Under the pieces are notes generated by a model that saw only the letters and a list, made by a program, of their open reading frames with translations, made no database searches and was not told the DNA's origin. Positions 1-11,232 of a stretch of 46,775 nucleotides of DNA are shown piece after piece (position 1 is the first letter of the stretch; every line of letters starts with the position of its first letter). Made by a program: the position numbers and the translations under genes. The stretch spans positions 1 to 46,775 of the forward strand of contig VERA01000013.1 in the NCBI GenBank assembly GCA_018882935.1, written 5' to 3'. Source of the DNA: Burkholderiaceae bacterium (GTDB taxonomy: Bacteria > Pseudomonadota > Gammaproteobacteria > Burkholderiales > Burkholderiaceae_D).

Positions 1-129
1 GTCTCAGCGGCAGGCATGGACTGGGGCGTACTCGCAGCCGCTGGCGTGCTGACTATCGTGCCGGGTGCTCTGGTGATCTGGTTTGTACGGCATTACATCG
101 CGAAGGGTTTCGCGATGGGTCGAGTCTGA
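1..129 (+). CDS. Glycerol ABC transporter permease, C-terminal end (partial)
   Basis: Only the last 42 residues are in the window, with the 5' part beyond the left edge. The fragment has one hydrophobic segment followed by the ending VRHYIAKGFAMGRV, which is the typical tail of MalG/UgpE-type inner-membrane permeases of sugar and polyol ABC importers. The next genes are a DUF2160 small membrane protein and a large solute-binding protein. That is the order seen in the GlpSTPQUV glycerol importer of rhizobia, so this is most likely the GlpQ-like permease. The assignment rests mainly on context because so little of the protein is visible. Confidence 0.75.
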   Translation, partial: VSAAGMDWGVLAAAGVLTIVPGALVIWFVRHYIAKGFAMGRV

Positions 130-144
130 TTCAAGGGGCGGAGG

Positions 145-429
145 ATGGCAAACGCATTTTCCTGGATGGCATGGACACTCGAGATCGCGGTATTTTTTAT
201 CAGCGTTGTGTTGATGTTGATTGGTATGACGCTATGGCAGCTGAAATCCCCCAGCATTGAACGAAAAGGTTTTTTACCGATTCCGACCACACGTGGCGAT
301 CGATTATTCATCGGCTTGCTGGGTGCGGCCTACGTTAACCTGGCGTGGGCCGGGCTGACCGACGCCACACAATGGATTGCTGCAGGTCTTGGTTTTTTAG
401 TGTTGTTGATAATGATGCGTTGGGGCTAA
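145..429 (+). CDS. DUF2160 small integral membrane protein of the glycerol importer (GlpU-like)
   Basis: This 94-residue protein has a first membrane segment at about residues 8-28, a short polar loop with an RKGF/TTRGDR stretch around 38-53, and two more hydrophobic stretches to the C-terminus. Size and layout match DUF2160 proteins (GlpU), which occur between the permease and binding-protein genes of GlpV-type glycerol ABC systems. Their biochemical role is not established. The start is 15 bases after the permease stop, with a GGAGG directly before the ATG, so it is cotranscribed with the permease and with the binding protein 82 bases downstream. The function is inferred from family and context. 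Confidence 0.8.
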   Translation: MANAFSWMAWTLEIAVFFISVVLMLIGMTLWQLKSPSIERKGFLPIPTTRGDRLFIGLLGAAYVNLAWAGLTDATQWIAAGLGFLVLLIMMRWG

Positions 430-511
430 TACCTCGATTCATCCCGTGCCCGGGTTACTTCCCACCGGGGGCGGTAGGTTGTAGAGGGAAGCTGCGAAGA
501 GGAGAAGACAC

Positions 512-2236
512 GTGAAACTCAAACTAAGCGCGATTGCAGTCGCCGCCATGCTAGCCTCAGGTAGCTCCTGGGCTGACATGAAGGCAGCTGAGAAATGGGT
601 CACTAATGAGTTCCAACCTTCGACATTGTCGAAGCAGCAGCAAATGGACGAGATGAAATGGTTCATTGATGCAGCGGCAAAATTGAAGGCCAAGGGCGTC
701 AAAGAAATTAATGTTGTGTCCGAGACCATCGACACCCATGTGTATGAGTCGAAGACCATGGCCAAGGCCTTTGAAGAAATCACCGGCATCAAGGTCAAGC
801 ATGACCTGATTCAGGAAGGTGACGTGGTTGAGAAGCTGCAGACATCGATGCAATCCGGTAAAAGCATTTATGACGGCTGGATCTCTGACTCTGACTTGAT
901 CGGTACCCACTTCCGCTATGGCGCTGTGGAGCCGCTGTCTGACTTCATGGCTGGCTATGGCAAGCCTTTCACCAATCCCGGTCTCGACTTAAAAGACTTT
1001 ATTGGTATCAGCTTTGTGACCGGTCCGGACAAGAAGCTGTATCAGTTGCCTGATCAGCAGTTTGCTAACTTGTACTGGTTCCGCGCCGACTTGTTTGCAC
1101 GCAAAGACCTGCAAGACAAGTTCAAGGCCAAGTATGGCTACGATCTTGGCGTGCCGCAGAACTGGTCTGCGTATGAAGACATCGCGAACTTCTTCACCAA
1201 TGACGTGAAGACGATCGATGGCAAGCCGATCTACGGCCACATGGATTACGGCAAGAAAGACCCATCGCTCGGCTGGCGCTTCACCGATGCCTGGCTGTCA
1301 ATGGCCGGTACCGCCGACAAGGGTATTCCTAATGGTATGCCGATCGATGAGTGGGGTATTCGTGTCGCCGACGACAAGTGCACACCGGTGGGCGCATCGG
1401 TTGCTCGCGGTGGCGCGACCAACTCACCAGCGGCGGTTTACGCGCTTACCAAGTACATCGACTGGATGAAGCTGTACTCGCCGAAAGAGGCAATGGGTAT
1501 GACCTTCTCTGAAGCCGGTCCTGTGCCTGGCCAAGGTCAGATCGCGCAGCAAATCTTCTGGTACACCGCGTTTACCGCATCGATGAGCAAGGCACCGGCT
1601 GTCAACAACGCCGATGGCTCACCGAAGTGGCGCATGGCGCCTGGCCCGCACGGCCCGTACTGGAAAGACGGCATGCAAAACGGCTACCAGGACGTAGGCT
1701 CATGGACCTTCATGAAGTCGACACCGGACGAGCGTAAAGCAGCGGCTTGGCTTTACGCGCAGTTCATCAATGCGAAGACCACCTCGCTGAAGAAGTCGAT
1801 CGTTGGCCTGACCTTCGTGCGTGACTCTGACATTCGTCATGAGTACTTCACCAAGAACGCCAACAAGTACGGCGGCTTGATCGAGTTCTACCGCAGCCCG
1901 GCGCGCGTCGCTTGGACACCTACCGGTACCAACGTGCCGGATTATCCAAAGCTGGCTCAGCTGTGGTGGAAGAACGTCGCAACTGCTGTTACCGGTGAAA
2001 AGACACCACAGGCAGCGATGGACACCTTGGCCGATGAAATGGACAACGTGCTTGGCCGTCTGCAGCGCGCTGGCATGAAAAATTGCCCGCCGAAGCTGAA
2101 CGAGAAGAGTGACGTGAACAAGTGGCTGTCTGACAAGAACGCTCCTTGGAAGAAGCTGGCTAATGAAAAGCCAAAAGGCGAGACCATCGCTTACGAGAAG
2201 CTGCTGCAAGCATGGAAAGAAGGTCGCGTGAAGTAA
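512..2236 (+). CDS. glpV: Glycerol ABC transporter periplasmic solute-binding protein (GlpV-like)
   Basis: The 574-residue protein starts at GTG 512 behind a GAGGAG ribosome site. Residues 1-21 are a Sec signal peptide ending SSWA, cleaved before Asp22. The mature protein is a large extracellular solute-binding family 1 type, with a KAFEEITGIKV stretch and a YQLPDQQFANLYWFRADLF segment. At about 550 residues it is longer than maltose-type binding proteins (near 400), as expected for GlpV. It would capture glycerol in the periplasm and deliver it to the permeases upstream. It ends the operon: a hairpin and then a strong terminator follow. Glycerol kinase next door supports glycerol as the substrate, although another polyol is not excluded by sequence alone. 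Confidence 0.85.
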   Translation: MKLKLSAIAVAAMLASGSSWADMKAAEKWVTNEFQPSTLSKQQQMDEMKWFIDAAAKLKAKGVKEINVVSETIDTHVYESKTMAKAFEEITGIKVKHDLIQEGDVVEKLQTSMQSGKSIYDGWISDSDLIGTHFRYGAVEPLSDFMAGYGKPFTNPGLDLKDFIGISFVTGPDKKLYQLPDQQFANLYWFRADLFARKDLQDKFKAKYGYDLGVPQNWSAYEDIANFFTNDVKTIDGKPIYGHMDYGKKDPSLGWRFTDAWLSMAGTADKGIPNGMPIDEWGIRVADDKCTPVGASVARGGATNSPAAVYALTKYIDWMKLYSPKEAMGMTFSEAGPVPGQGQIAQQIFWYTAFTASMSKAPAVNNADGSPKWRMAPGPHGPYWKDGMQNGYQDVGSWTFMKSTPDERKAAAWLYAQFINAKTTSLKKSIVGLTFVRDSDIRHEYFTKNANKYGGLIEFYRSPARVAWTPTGTNVPDYPKLAQLWWKNVATAVTGEKTPQAAMDTLADEMDNVLGRLQRAGMKNCPPKLNEKSDVNKWLSDKNAPWKKLANEKPKGETIAYEKLLQAWKEGRVK

Positions 2237-2245
2237 TTCACGTGA

Positions 2246-2282
2246 GGTGCCGGGCGCATCGTTATACATGCGGCCCGGCACC
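2246..2282 (+). other. Perfect 10-bp inverted repeat after glpV
   Basis: The arms GGTGCCGGGC (2246-2255) and GCCCGGCACC (2273-2282) are perfectly complementary with a 17-base loop. A T-run begins only about 10 bases after the stem, so it is a poor intrinsic terminator by itself. It may protect the 3' end of the binding-protein mRNA, as such hairpins often do in ABC operons. It sits immediately before a stronger terminator. Confidence 0.6.
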
Positions 2283-2299
2283 GTGGTTGAATTTTTTCG

Positions 2300-2326
2300 A
2301 TGCGCGGCTAGCCCGCGCATTTTTTT
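2300..2326 (+). terminator. Rho-independent terminator of the glycerol importer operon
   Basis: An 8-bp perfect stem ATGCGCGG/CCGCGCAT with loop CTAGC (2308-2312) is followed by seven T residues (2320-2326). It lies between glpV and glpK and implies that glpK is either transcribed by partial read-through or from its own promoter in 2327-2390, where I see no convincing -35/-10 pair. Confidence 0.85.
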
Positions 2327-2390
2327 CCAAGCCGGTTTCCAATAGCTGCTGCGATTGTTTCGGCGGCTACTGAAAACAACGGAGGGTGAT

Positions 2391-3893
2391 ATGGCAGATT
2401 CATTCATCTTGGCTATCGATCAAGGCACCACGAGCTCGCGCGCGATTTTGTTTAATCGCGCCGGGCGTATTCACGGTATGGCGCAAAAAGAATTTCGTCA
2501 GATTTTCCCGAACCCCGGCTGGGTTGAACATGATGCCAATGAGATCTGGCACTCTCAGCTTGAAGTCACGCAGCAGGTACTGCGCGAGCATTCCCTCGGT
2601 GCTGCCAACATCGCAGCGATCGGCATTACCAACCAGCGTGAAACTACCGTGCTGTGGGATCGTGCGACCGGTGAGCCGGTAGCGAATGCGATTGTTTGGC
2701 AAGATCGTCGTACGGCATCTTTCTGTGATGCTTTGCGCGCAGAGGGTAAGAGCGAACTGTTTCGCAGCAAGACCGGGTTGGTGATTGACGGCTATTTCTC
2801 GGGTACCAAGTTGCGCTGGCTGCTCGATCATGTGCCCGGCGCGCGTGCACGCGCTGAACGCGGCGAGCTGGCATTCGGTACCGTTGATGCGTGGCTGATC
2901 TTCAAGTTATCGGGCGCGCACATCACCGATACCAGCAATGCCTCGCGCACGATGCTGTTCAACATTCATACGCTTGATTGGGATGACGAGATTCTGTCTC
3001 TGTTAAGAATACCGCGTGACGTGCTACCGACCGTGGTACCGAGCAGTGGGGTGGCGGCACACACTCGCGCAGCAATCTTTGGCGCAGAGATTCCCATTGC
3101 CGGCATCGCCGGTGACCAGCAGGCAGCAACCTATGGTCAGGCGTGCTACCAACCCGGTATGGTGAAAAGCACCTACGGCACGGGTTGTTTTATTTTGATG
3201 AACACCGGCACCGCCATGGAGTCGCACAATCAATTGCTCACTACGGTGGGCTGGACTACCGGACACGAGAGCCCACGTCGCACGGATTACATGTTTGAAG
3301 GTGGCGTATTCATGGGCGGCGCTACGGTGCAGTGGTTGCGTGACGGGCTGGGTATCGTCAAGAGTTCAAATGATGTAGAAGCACTTGCAGCATCGGTGCC
3401 GGATAGTGACGGCGTGACTTTCGTTCCCGCTTTCTCCGGGCTCGGCGCCCCGCACTGGGATGCGTATGCGCGCGGCACCATGCTTGGTATTACGCGCGGA
3501 ACGCAAGCCGGTCACATTGCTCGTGCTGCGCTGGAGGGCGTCGCGTTTCAGACCGCCGATGTGCTCAGCGCGATGCAAAAAGATTCTGCAACGCCGTTAC
3601 GTGAATTGCGTGTCGATGGCGGCGCGGCGCGCAACAACTTGTTAATGCAGTTTCAAGCAGATATTTTGGGCGTTCCCGTCGTCAGGCCAGAAGTCACTGA
3701 AACCACGGCGTTAGGCGCGGGCTATTTAGCCGGGCTTGGGGTCGGGTATTGGGCATCGCAAGAAGAAATCGCCGCCCAGTGGAAAATGGAACATCGCTTC
3801 GAACCAAAGATGTCGCCTGCGGAGCGTCACGCGCGGCTCGACGTCTGGCAGCGCGCGATTGCGCGCTCTGCGCAGTGGGCAGATCAGCATTAA
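2391..3893 (+). CDS. glpK: Glycerol kinase
   Basis: The enzyme transfers phosphate from ATP to glycerol, giving sn-glycerol 3-phosphate in the cytoplasm and trapping the imported substrate. The protein has 500 residues, the usual FGGY glycerol kinase length. The N-terminal phosphate motif DQGTTSSRA is at residues 10-18, the second phosphate region GIAGDQQAA is near residue 240, and the C-terminal FGGY-type segment [15 protein letters not shown] is near 440. The start chosen is ATG 2391, preceded by GGAGGG. An in-frame TTG at 2355 would add 12 residues without a good ribosome site. It follows the importer genes on the same strand and converges on the ATP synthase operon, with a shared terminator between them. 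Confidence 0.97.
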   Translation: MADSFILAIDQGTTSSRAILFNRAGRIHGMAQKEFRQIFPNPGWVEHDANEIWHSQLEVTQQVLREHSLGAANIAAIGITNQRETTVLWDRATGEPVANAIVWQDRRTASFCDALRAEGKSELFRSKTGLVIDGYFSGTKLRWLLDHVPGARARAERGELAFGTVDAWLIFKLSGAHITDTSNASRTMLFNIHTLDWDDEILSLLRIPRDVLPTVVPSSGVAAHTRAAIFGAEIPIAGIAGDQQAATYGQACYQPGMVKSTYGTGCFILMNTGTAMESHNQLLTTVGWTTGHESPRRTDYMFEGGVFMGGATVQWLRDGLGIVKSSNDVEALAASVPDSDGVTFVPAFSGLGAPHWDAYARGTMLGITRGTQAGHIARAALEGVAFQTADVLSAMQKDSATPLRELRVDGGAARNNLLMQFQADILGVPVVRPEVTETTALGAGYLAGLGVGYWASQEEIAAQWKMEHRFEPKMSPAERHARLDVWQRAIARSAQWADQH

Positions 3894-3919
3894 AAAAAGC
3901 AGCCGAAGCTGCTTTTTTT
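3892..3919. terminator. Bidirectional terminator between glpK and the atp operon
   Basis: A-run, GCAGC, loop CGAA (3904-3907), GCTGC, T-run: a symmetric hairpin with seven A residues on the left and seven T residues on the right. It works for glpK on the plus strand, where it overlaps the stop codon, and for atpC on the minus strand. Confidence 0.93.
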
Positions 3920-3941
3920 AGTAAGCTTTACTACTCGACAT

Positions 3942-4370
3942 TTAATGACCGCGCTTTTCGCGTAGGCGCTGAATCGCTGCTAGCTGGGCCACCGCAATGG
4001 CTAGCTCGGCTTGCGCTACGGCATAGTCAATTTCAGACTTCTGATTCACCAACGCTTCTTCGGCCATTTTTTTCACTTCATTGGCTTTGGCCTCGTCGAG
4101 GTCTTTGCCACGAATTGCGGTATCTGCCAGCACAGTCACTGCATTGGGCTGCACCTCGAGCACGCCACCGGCGACAAAAACAAATTCCTCTTCTTCCTGA
4201 CCGGGCACACGAATACGAACAGCGCCCGGCTTGATGCGCGTGATCAGCGGGGTGTGCCTCGGGTAAATACCCAGTTGTCCTGCCTCGCCGGGAAGCGCGA
4301 CAAATTCCGCCGGACCGGAATAAATCTGCTCCTCGGCGGAGACTACGTCAACGTGTATGGTGTTTGCCAT
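3942..4370 (-). CDS. atpC: ATP synthase F1 epsilon subunit
   Basis: This is the F1 central-stalk epsilon subunit, which couples gamma rotation and restrains ATP hydrolysis. At 142 residues it has the normal length. The N-terminal beta-sandwich begins [15 protein letters not shown] and contains [15 protein letters not shown], the signature of the family. The C-terminal part is the two-helix domain, rich in Ala and Glu. The start is ATG 4370 (MANTIHVDV); a longer frame upstream to 4541 runs antisense-like through the atpD end and is not family sequence. It is the last gene of the operon, 76 bases after atpD, and a strong hairpin lies in that gap. Confidence 0.97.
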   Translation of the reverse strand: MANTIHVDVVSAEEQIYSGPAEFVALPGEAGQLGIYPRHTPLITRIKPGAVRIRVPGQEEEEFVFVAGGVLEVQPNAVTVLADTAIRGKDLDEAKANEVKKMAEEALVNQKSEIDYAVAQAELAIAVAQLAAIQRLREKRGH

Positions 4371-4411
4371 GGAATGTCTTTTCAGATGTCGGTGCTCGTT
4401 GCGCGTTATGC

Positions 4412-4443
4412 TGCAAGCCCGCCACACGAGTGGCGGGGTTTGC
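4412..4443 (-). other. Long hairpin in the atpD-atpC gap
   Basis: The perfect stem CCCGCCAC (4418-4425)/GTGGCGGG (4430-4437) with tetraloop ACGA is extended outward by TGCAA/TTGCA pairs across a small bulge. No T-run follows in the direction of transcription, so it is not a terminator. It may be an mRNA stability or processing element that sets the ratio of atpD to atpC. Confidence 0.65.
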
Positions 4444-4446
4444 ACA

Positions 4447-5931
<1,485 letters not shown>

Positions 5932-6798
5932 TTATACCGCTGCAGCGCCGGCCACGATCTCGGAAAGCTCCTTGGTAATCGCCGCCTGACGCGTCTTGTT
6001 GTAGACCAGTTTCAGCTCACCGATGACATTTCCGGCGTTATCGGTTGCGGCTTTCATCGCGACCATACGCGCCGACTGCTCGGATGCCATGTTCTCCACC
6101 ACCGCCTGGTATACCAGTGCCTCGGCGTAGCGCAGCAGGAGCTCGTCAATCACCGATTTCGCGTCTGGTTCGTACAAGTAATCCCAGGTATAGCTGTTGA
6201 CCGGCTCCATCTTGTCGCCCGTCAGAGGCAGCAGTTGCTCGAACACCGGCTCTTGCTTCATGGTGTTAATAAATCGCGTGTAGCAGATGTACACAGCATC
6301 TAACTGCTCATCGTCGTACGCGTCGAGCATGATCTTCACCGGCCCGATCAGTTGCTCGAGGTGCGGCGTGTCACCCATATTGACAGCATGCGATACGACC
6401 TTGGCACCAATACGGTTCATGAAACCAAAGCCTTTGTTGCCAATGCATACCGCTTCGATCTGATTGCCGGCGGCCTCGAATGACTTCATCTGCTGGGTAG
6501 CCAGCCGCAGTGCATTGGTATTCAAGCCACCGCACAGCCCTTTATCGGTCGTCACCACAATAATGCCGATTTTTTTGCTCTTCTCGTGCTTGACGAGAAA
6601 AGGGTGTGTGTATTCAGGGTTGGCTTGCGCCAGATGCGCTGACACGGTACGGATTTTTTCGCTGTAAGGACGCGCAGCGCGCATGCGCTCCTGCGCCTTG
6701 CGCATCTTGGAAGCGGCTACCATTTCCATTGCCTTGGTGATCTTCTTCGTGTTCTCCACGCTTTTGATCTTGCCGCGTATCTCTTTACCTGCAGCCAT
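5932..6798 (-). CDS. atpG: ATP synthase F1 gamma subunit
   Basis: This is the central rotor shaft of F1, which converts c-ring rotation into catalytic site changes. At 288 residues it has the normal bacterial length. The N-terminal helix contains [30 protein letters not shown], the family signature (given in parts: [13 protein letters not shown] at about residues 19-31), and the C-terminal helix ends with [13 protein letters not shown] and [23 protein letters not shown] ribosome site precedes ATG 6798, which is 22 bases after atpA. Confidence 0.98.
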   Translation of the reverse strand: MAAGKEIRGKIKSVENTKKITKAMEMVAASKMRKAQERMRAARPYSEKIRTVSAHLAQANPEYTHPFLVKHEKSKKIGIIVVTTDKGLCGGLNTNALRLATQQMKSFEAAGNQIEAVCIGNKGFGFMNRIGAKVVSHAVNMGDTPHLEQLIGPVKIMLDAYDDEQLDAVYICYTRFINTMKQEPVFEQLLPLTGDKMEPVNSYTWDYLYEPDAKSVIDELLLRYAEALVYQAVVENMASEQSARMVAMKAATDNAGNVIGELKLVYNKTRQAAITKELSEIVAGAAAV

Positions 6799-6820
6799 GT
6801 CGCTTGCTCCTGGGTCGAGA

Positions 6821-8356
6821 TCAGAACGTCTTCTTGAAGTCGGCGATCGAGGTCATTAACTCAGCCTCGTCTTCCTTCGACAGCTGCTTGGTGTCTTCGA
6901 TACGCTTCAGCAGGGCGGCGTGGCTGCTCTGCAAAAACTTGTGCAAGTCATGCTCAAAACCAAGCACTTCCTTCACGTCGATATCGTCAAGGAAACCCTT
7001 GTTCACCGCAAACAGCGACACCGCCATCAGTGAAACCGGCAACGGTGTGTACTGCGGCTGCTTCAGCAATTCGGTCACGCGCGCGCCGCGATCAAGCTGC
7101 TTGCGGGTTGCGTCATCGAGATCAGAAGCAAACTGAGCAAACGCTGCCAGTTCGCGATACTGCGCCAAGTCGGTACGAATACCGCCCGAGAGGCCCTTGA
7201 TCACTTTGGTTTGCGCCGCACCACCTACACGCGACACCGAGATACCGGCGTTAATCGCTGGACGGATACCCGAGTTGAACAGTGAGGTCTCAAGGAAGAT
7301 CTGACCGTCGGTAATTGAGATCACGTTGGTTGGCACGAACGCCGATACGTCACCCGCTTGTGTTTCAATAATTGGCAGGGCTGTCAGCGAACCGGTCTTA
7401 CCTTTGACTTCACCGTGCGTGAAGGCCTCGACATAATCCGGATTAACGCGCGCGGCGCGCTCGAGCAGACGCGAGTGGAGATAAAACACGTCGCCGGGGA
7501 AGGCCTCACGACCCGGCGGACGGCGAAGCAGCAACGACACTTGACGATAAGCCACGGCTTGCTTCGACAAATCATCGTAAATAATCAGCGCATCCTGGCC
7601 ACGATCACGGAAATACTCACCCATGGCACAGCCTGAGTAGGCTGCCACATATTGCATTGCGGCTGACTCGGAAGCGGACGCAGCTACAACGATGGTGTAA
7701 TCCAGTGCGCCATGCTCATCAAGCGCGCGCACCACGTTTTTGATCGAGGACGCTTTTTGGCCGATCGCGACGTAGATACAGGTGCAGTCCTGGCCCTTCT
7801 GGTTGATGATGGTGTCAATCGCAACTGCGGTCTTGCCAGTCTGACGGTCGCCAATGATCAGCTCGCGCTGACCACGACCAATCGGCACCATGGAGTCAAT
7901 TGCCTTCAATCCGGTTTGCAGCGGCTGCGAAACGGACTGTCGCGCGATAACGCCAGGTGCAATTTTTTCGATAGGCGCGGTCAACTTGGTCGCAATCGGA
8001 CCCTTGCCGTCGATGGGCTGACCCAAAGCATTAACAACGCGGCCACGCAGCTCAGGGCCAATCGGCACCTCAAGAATACGACCGGTACACTTGACCGTAT
8101 CGCCTTCTGAAATATGCTCGTAACTACCGAGAATAACTGCACCAACCGAGTCGCGCTCAAGGTTGAGAGCCAAGCCGAAAGTGTTGCCGGGGAATTCGAG
8201 CATCTCGCCCTGCATCGCATCGGATAAGCCATGAATGCGGCAGATGCCATCGGTCACCGAAATCACCGTGCCTTGGTTGCGGATCTCCGCGCCTGCGCCC
8301 AAGCCTTGGATCCGGCTCTTGATCAGCTCGCTGATTTCGGACGGGTTGACTTGCAT
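6821..8356 (-). CDS. atpA: ATP synthase F1 alpha subunit
   Basis: The non-catalytic nucleotide-binding subunit of the F1 head has 511 residues. The N-terminal [16 protein letters not shown] segment contacts delta. The P-loop GDRQTGKT is at residues 169-176. The alpha/beta signature region with the arginine finger is visible as [19 protein letters not shown]. It is 73 bases downstream of atpH and just upstream of atpG in the conserved H-A-G-D-C order. The start is ATG 8356, the only candidate that preserves the conserved N-terminus. Confidence 0.98.
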   Translation of the reverse strand: MQVNPSEISELIKSRIQGLGAGAEIRNQGTVISVTDGICRIHGLSDAMQGEMLEFPGNTFGLALNLERDSVGAVILGSYEHISEGDTVKCTGRILEVPIGPELRGRVVNALGQPIDGKGPIATKLTAPIEKIAPGVIARQSVSQPLQTGLKAIDSMVPIGRGQRELIIGDRQTGKTAVAIDTIINQKGQDCTCIYVAIGQKASSIKNVVRALDEHGALDYTIVVAASASESAAMQYVAAYSGCAMGEYFRDRGQDALIIYDDLSKQAVAYRQVSLLLRRPPGREAFPGDVFYLHSRLLERAARVNPDYVEAFTHGEVKGKTGSLTALPIIETQAGDVSAFVPTNVISITDGQIFLETSLFNSGIRPAINAGISVSRVGGAAQTKVIKGLSGGIRTDLAQYRELAAFAQFASDLDDATRKQLDRGARVTELLKQPQYTPLPVSLMAVSLFAVNKGFLDDIDVKEVLGFEHDLHKFLQSSHAALLKRIEDTKQLSKEDEAELMTSIADFKKTF

Positions 8357-8429
8357 GTTAACTCCTGATTATTGGAGACCGCTGCAACATCATCGGTCTC
8401 GCCATTACATGAAATAGTGAAGTCGTTAC

Positions 8430-8963
8430 TCAGGCTACTAACGCGGTATGCATACGCTCCAAGCGCGCGCTAACCGAGTGATCAAGCACCTCATCGCCAA
8501 CAGTGACACGCACACCGCCAATCAGCTGCGGGTCAACAGAAACCGTGGGTTTGAGTTTTCTACCGAATTTCTTTTCCAACACCGACATCAGCGACGCAAG
8601 CTGCGCGTCACTCATCGGAAACGCTGTCAGCACCTCAGCATCGGCCGTGCTCTCGTAAGCGTTCTTCAGATCGTGAAAATGATGCTCGATCGCTGGCAAC
8701 AGCGACAACCGACCATTCTCCACCAGCATTTCGACCAAATTCCTGGCCTCGGCGCCCACGTTGGTTTTCAGCGCCTCAAGAAAGGTTTTGGTGATGAGGT
8801 CGCGCGGCACTCGCGGATCGCGCGCCATCGCGCCCACCTCCGGTACTGCGGCAACCTGTGCCATGGTGGACAGCGCGTCCGCCCAAGCACCAAGGTCTGA
8901 AGAGCGCGCGATTCTGAACAGCGCCTCTGCGTAAGGACGAGCGATGGTTGCGAGTTCCGCCAT
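8430..8963 (-). CDS. atpH: ATP synthase delta subunit
   Basis: This peripheral stalk protein joins the top of F1 to the b dimer. It has 177 residues, the usual size for OSCP/delta. The sequence begins AELATIARPYAEALF, typical of the family, and ends with the conserved GGVRVTVGDEVLDHSVSARL region (ribosome-proximal residues about 147-166). It starts 2 bases after the atpF stop, so translation is likely coupled. Confidence 0.96.
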   Translation of the reverse strand: MAELATIARPYAEALFRIARSSDLGAWADALSTMAQVAAVPEVGAMARDPRVPRDLITKTFLEALKTNVGAEARNLVEMLVENGRLSLLPAIEHHFHDLKNAYESTADAEVLTAFPMSDAQLASLMSVLEKKFGRKLKPTVSVDPQLIGGVRVTVGDEVLDHSVSARLERMHTALVA

Positions 8964-8965
8964 GG

Positions 8966-9436
8966 CTACAGCTCAGCTTTGAGTTGTTCAAGCAAATCAG
9001 CGTGCGCCGAGGCATTCACCTCGCGCCGCAGGATTTGCTCTGCGCCCTTAACAGCAAGTGCGGCAACATCATTGCGCAGCGCGTCGCGCAAGCGAATCGC
9101 CTCCGCAGCCGCATCATGCCGGGCCGCCTCGATGATTCCAGCCGCTTCGGATGAGGCGGTACGTTTAGCCTCTTCGATAATTTCTGCTGCGCGGCGCTCC
9201 GCATCAACGATGCGTCGGCTGCTTTCTTCATGCACTTGCTGCAGCTCGACTTGGACGCGCTTTTCGGCAACAGCCAATTCATGTTTGCCGCGTTCGGCCG
9301 CAGCCAAACCTTCGGATATTTTGTTGGCGCGCTCGTCGAGTGCCTTCATCAGCGGTGGCCACACATATTTCATGGTGAACAGCGCCAAGATAAAGAAAAC
9401 AACTAGCTGCGCGAACAGCGTTGCGTTCAGGTTCAC
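8966..9436 (-). CDS. atpF: ATP synthase Fo b subunit
   Basis: This 156-residue protein has one N-terminal membrane helix (about residues 5-27, [20 protein letters not shown]). A long charged, Ala/Glu/Arg-rich helix follows and should dimerise as a coiled coil forming the peripheral stalk. The N-terminal [10 protein letters not shown] is typical of the proteobacterial b subunit. It lies 76 bases after atpE and 2 bases before atpH. Confidence 0.97.
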   Translation of the reverse strand: MNLNATLFAQLVVFFILALFTMKYVWPPLMKALDERANKISEGLAAAERGKHELAVAEKRVQVELQQVHEESSRRIVDAERRAAEIIEEAKRTASSEAAGIIEAARHDAAAEAIRLRDALRNDVAALAVKGAEQILRREVNASAHADLLEQLKAEL

Positions 9437-9512
9437 GTGATCTTCTCTCTAACGGTGGTTACCGGAGAGGCGCAGCGCGCCTCCCGAGTGTGATGACCCA
9501 ATGTCCTGCAGA

Positions 9513-9773
<261 letters not shown>

Positions 9774-9808
9774 TCAATGTTAAAAAGTGAATGAAGCGAC
9801 CAGATCGA

Positions 9809-10645
9809 TCAGTGTCCTTCATGCGCCTGCCCGATATACACGAGCGTCAGCATCATGAAAATGAACGCCTGAAGAACAACAATAAGAATGTGGAAGATGG
9901 CCCATACCGACCCTGCCAACACATGCAGACCGAAACCCCACCATGTTGCAGTGGAGCCCAGCAAAGCGATCAGCAGGAACAGCAGCTCACCGGCGTACAT
10001 GTTGCCGAACAGTCGCATGCCCAGCGAAACTGTTTTTGCCACGAACTCGATCAGGTTCAAGCCAAAGTTCGCAAGCCACAGCGCCGGGTGCGAGCCAAAG
10101 GGCGCACAAAACAGCTCATGGATAAAACCGCCGACGCCTTTGATCTTGATGTTGTAGTAGAGCATGAGGCACAGCACGCCGATCGCCATGCCAAGCGCGC
10201 AGTTCAGGTCGGCGGTCGGCACGATGCGGAAGTGGGGCTCAATATCAAATAAACGGAAAATCGAGGCGAACAAATCGACCGGTAAAAAGTCGAGCGAGTT
10301 CATCAGCAAGACCCACACAAACACGGTCAAGGCCAGCGGTGCGATGAAAGTGCGATCACCGTGGACAATATTTTTGGCTTGGTCGTTGACCATTTCAAAC
10401 ACCATTTCGACCGCTGCCTGAAAACGCCCAGGAACGCCAGAAGTCGCGCGGCGCGCTGCCGCCACCATCAGCACCAAAGAGATTATGCCCATAAGCACCG
10501 ACCAGAACACGGTGTCTATGTTCAGCACGGTGAGGTCAATGATTGACTCCTGGTGCTTGGTCGACAGGTGCCCGAGGTGGTGCAGTATGTATTCTGCAGG
10601 TGTCGGTGCGTGGTTGACGCCCTCAGTGATCATGTCCTTTGCCAT
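9809..10645 (-). CDS. atpB: ATP synthase Fo a subunit
   Basis: This is the stator membrane subunit carrying the two proton half-channels. With the start at ATG 10645 it has 278 residues. The essential arginine lies in [17 protein letters not shown]. Several hydrophobic helices are evident, and the N-terminal periplasmic segment is rich in His. The ATG lies one base after the atpI stop, which argues for this start over the longer frame to 10747 that would overlap atpI. A second in-frame ATG at 10633 follows AAGGA but is spaced too closely. Confidence 0.95.
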   Translation of the reverse strand: MAKDMITEGVNHAPTPAEYILHHLGHLSTKHQESIIDLTVLNIDTVFWSVLMGIISLVLMVAAARRATSGVPGRFQAAVEMVFEMVNDQAKNIVHGDRTFIAPLALTVFVWVLLMNSLDFLPVDLFASIFRLFDIEPHFRIVPTADLNCALGMAIGVLCLMLYYNIKIKGVGGFIHELFCAPFGSHPALWLANFGLNLIEFVAKTVSLGMRLFGNMYAGELLFLLIALLGSTATWWGFGLHVLAGSVWAIFHILIVVLQAFIFMMLTLVYIGQAHEGH

Positions 10646-10646
10646 T

Positions 10647-11015
10647 TCAGTGTCTGAACAACATAACTGCGTAACTCTTGAGCGCGACGAAAAATGCCAA
10701 CAGCATCGCCAACCAATGTAAATCGCGGTACCAATATGCGATCGCACCTAACAATGCCACTGTCAGCGCAATCTTCGCAAACTCGCCGAAGAAAAACGTT
10801 CGCGGCGACATTGTTTCAAGCTTCTTTGCACGATGATTCAAGTACATTGCAAATAAGCCGTTCGGCACCACGCAACACAATCCACCCAGCAATGCGGAAC
10901 TGAATGCATTGATTCCACTCCAGACGCCCGCCAGCAACGCGACCGCAATTGTGGCGGTTATCTGAATTGCGACTAAGCGCAGCATAGTGGAGGGTTGTGA
11001 GAGGGAATCCGGCAA
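10647..11015 (-). CDS. atpI: ATP synthase assembly protein I
   Basis: This membrane protein of up to 122 residues has four hydrophobic segments, including an [20 protein letters not shown] stretch characteristic of AtpI (family of c-ring assembly factors and possible Mg2+ or Ca2+ carriers). It is the first gene of the operon and ends one base before atpB. The start is uncertain: TTG 11015 gives 122 residues, ATG 10985 gives 112, and neither has a clear Shine-Dalgarno sequence. The promoter at 11068-11097 fits both. Confidence 0.85.
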   Translation of the reverse strand: MPDSLSQPSTMLRLVAIQITATIAVALLAGVWSGINAFSSALLGGLCCVVPNGLFAMYLNHRAKKLETMSPRTFFFGEFAKIALTVALLGAIAYWYRDLHWLAMLLAFFVALKSYAVMLFRH

Positions 11016-11067
11016 ACGCTCAAAAGGCCGGGCGCCTGCATCTGCGTTCCCACATCCAAAGCCCGTG

Positions 11068-11097
11068 ATTATATGGTCTATCGGAGATGTCCGTCAA
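11068..11097 (-). promoter_or_regulatory. Sigma70 promoter of the atp operon
   Basis: Read on the minus strand, TTGACG (11097-11092) is followed after 18 bases by a perfect TATAAT (11073-11068). Transcription should begin near 11060, about 45-75 bases before atpI. The match is near consensus, as expected for a highly expressed energy operon. It also shows that the atp operon is not solely dependent on transcription from parAB. Confidence 0.85.
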
Positions 11098-11232
11098 ACC
11101 GCTGCATGTTTCTTAGGGCCGTCTATCGCGGGCTCTTGGTTTGATCGGCGTAGTTGGTATTGAGGCTTGTGCCGATTGTTTTTTATTTGGCAATCTCGGG
11201 CTCGTTGTCTTGCTTGATGCACCCTTTCTTGT

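Noticed and set aside
2238..2246. TTCACGTGA near the glpV end as a third parS site
   Set aside because: Only the core palindrome is present, and the flanking TGT and AACA of the consensus are missing.
9431..9439. TTCACGTGA at the atpF start as a parS site
   Set aside because: Same reason: it matches only the 9-base core and the outer bases do not fit the consensus.
9791..10252. A 153-codon plus-strand frame opposite atpB, and similar long frames opposite atpD, atpA and atpF
   Set aside because: All lie antisense to conserved ATP synthase genes and have no recognisable protein features.
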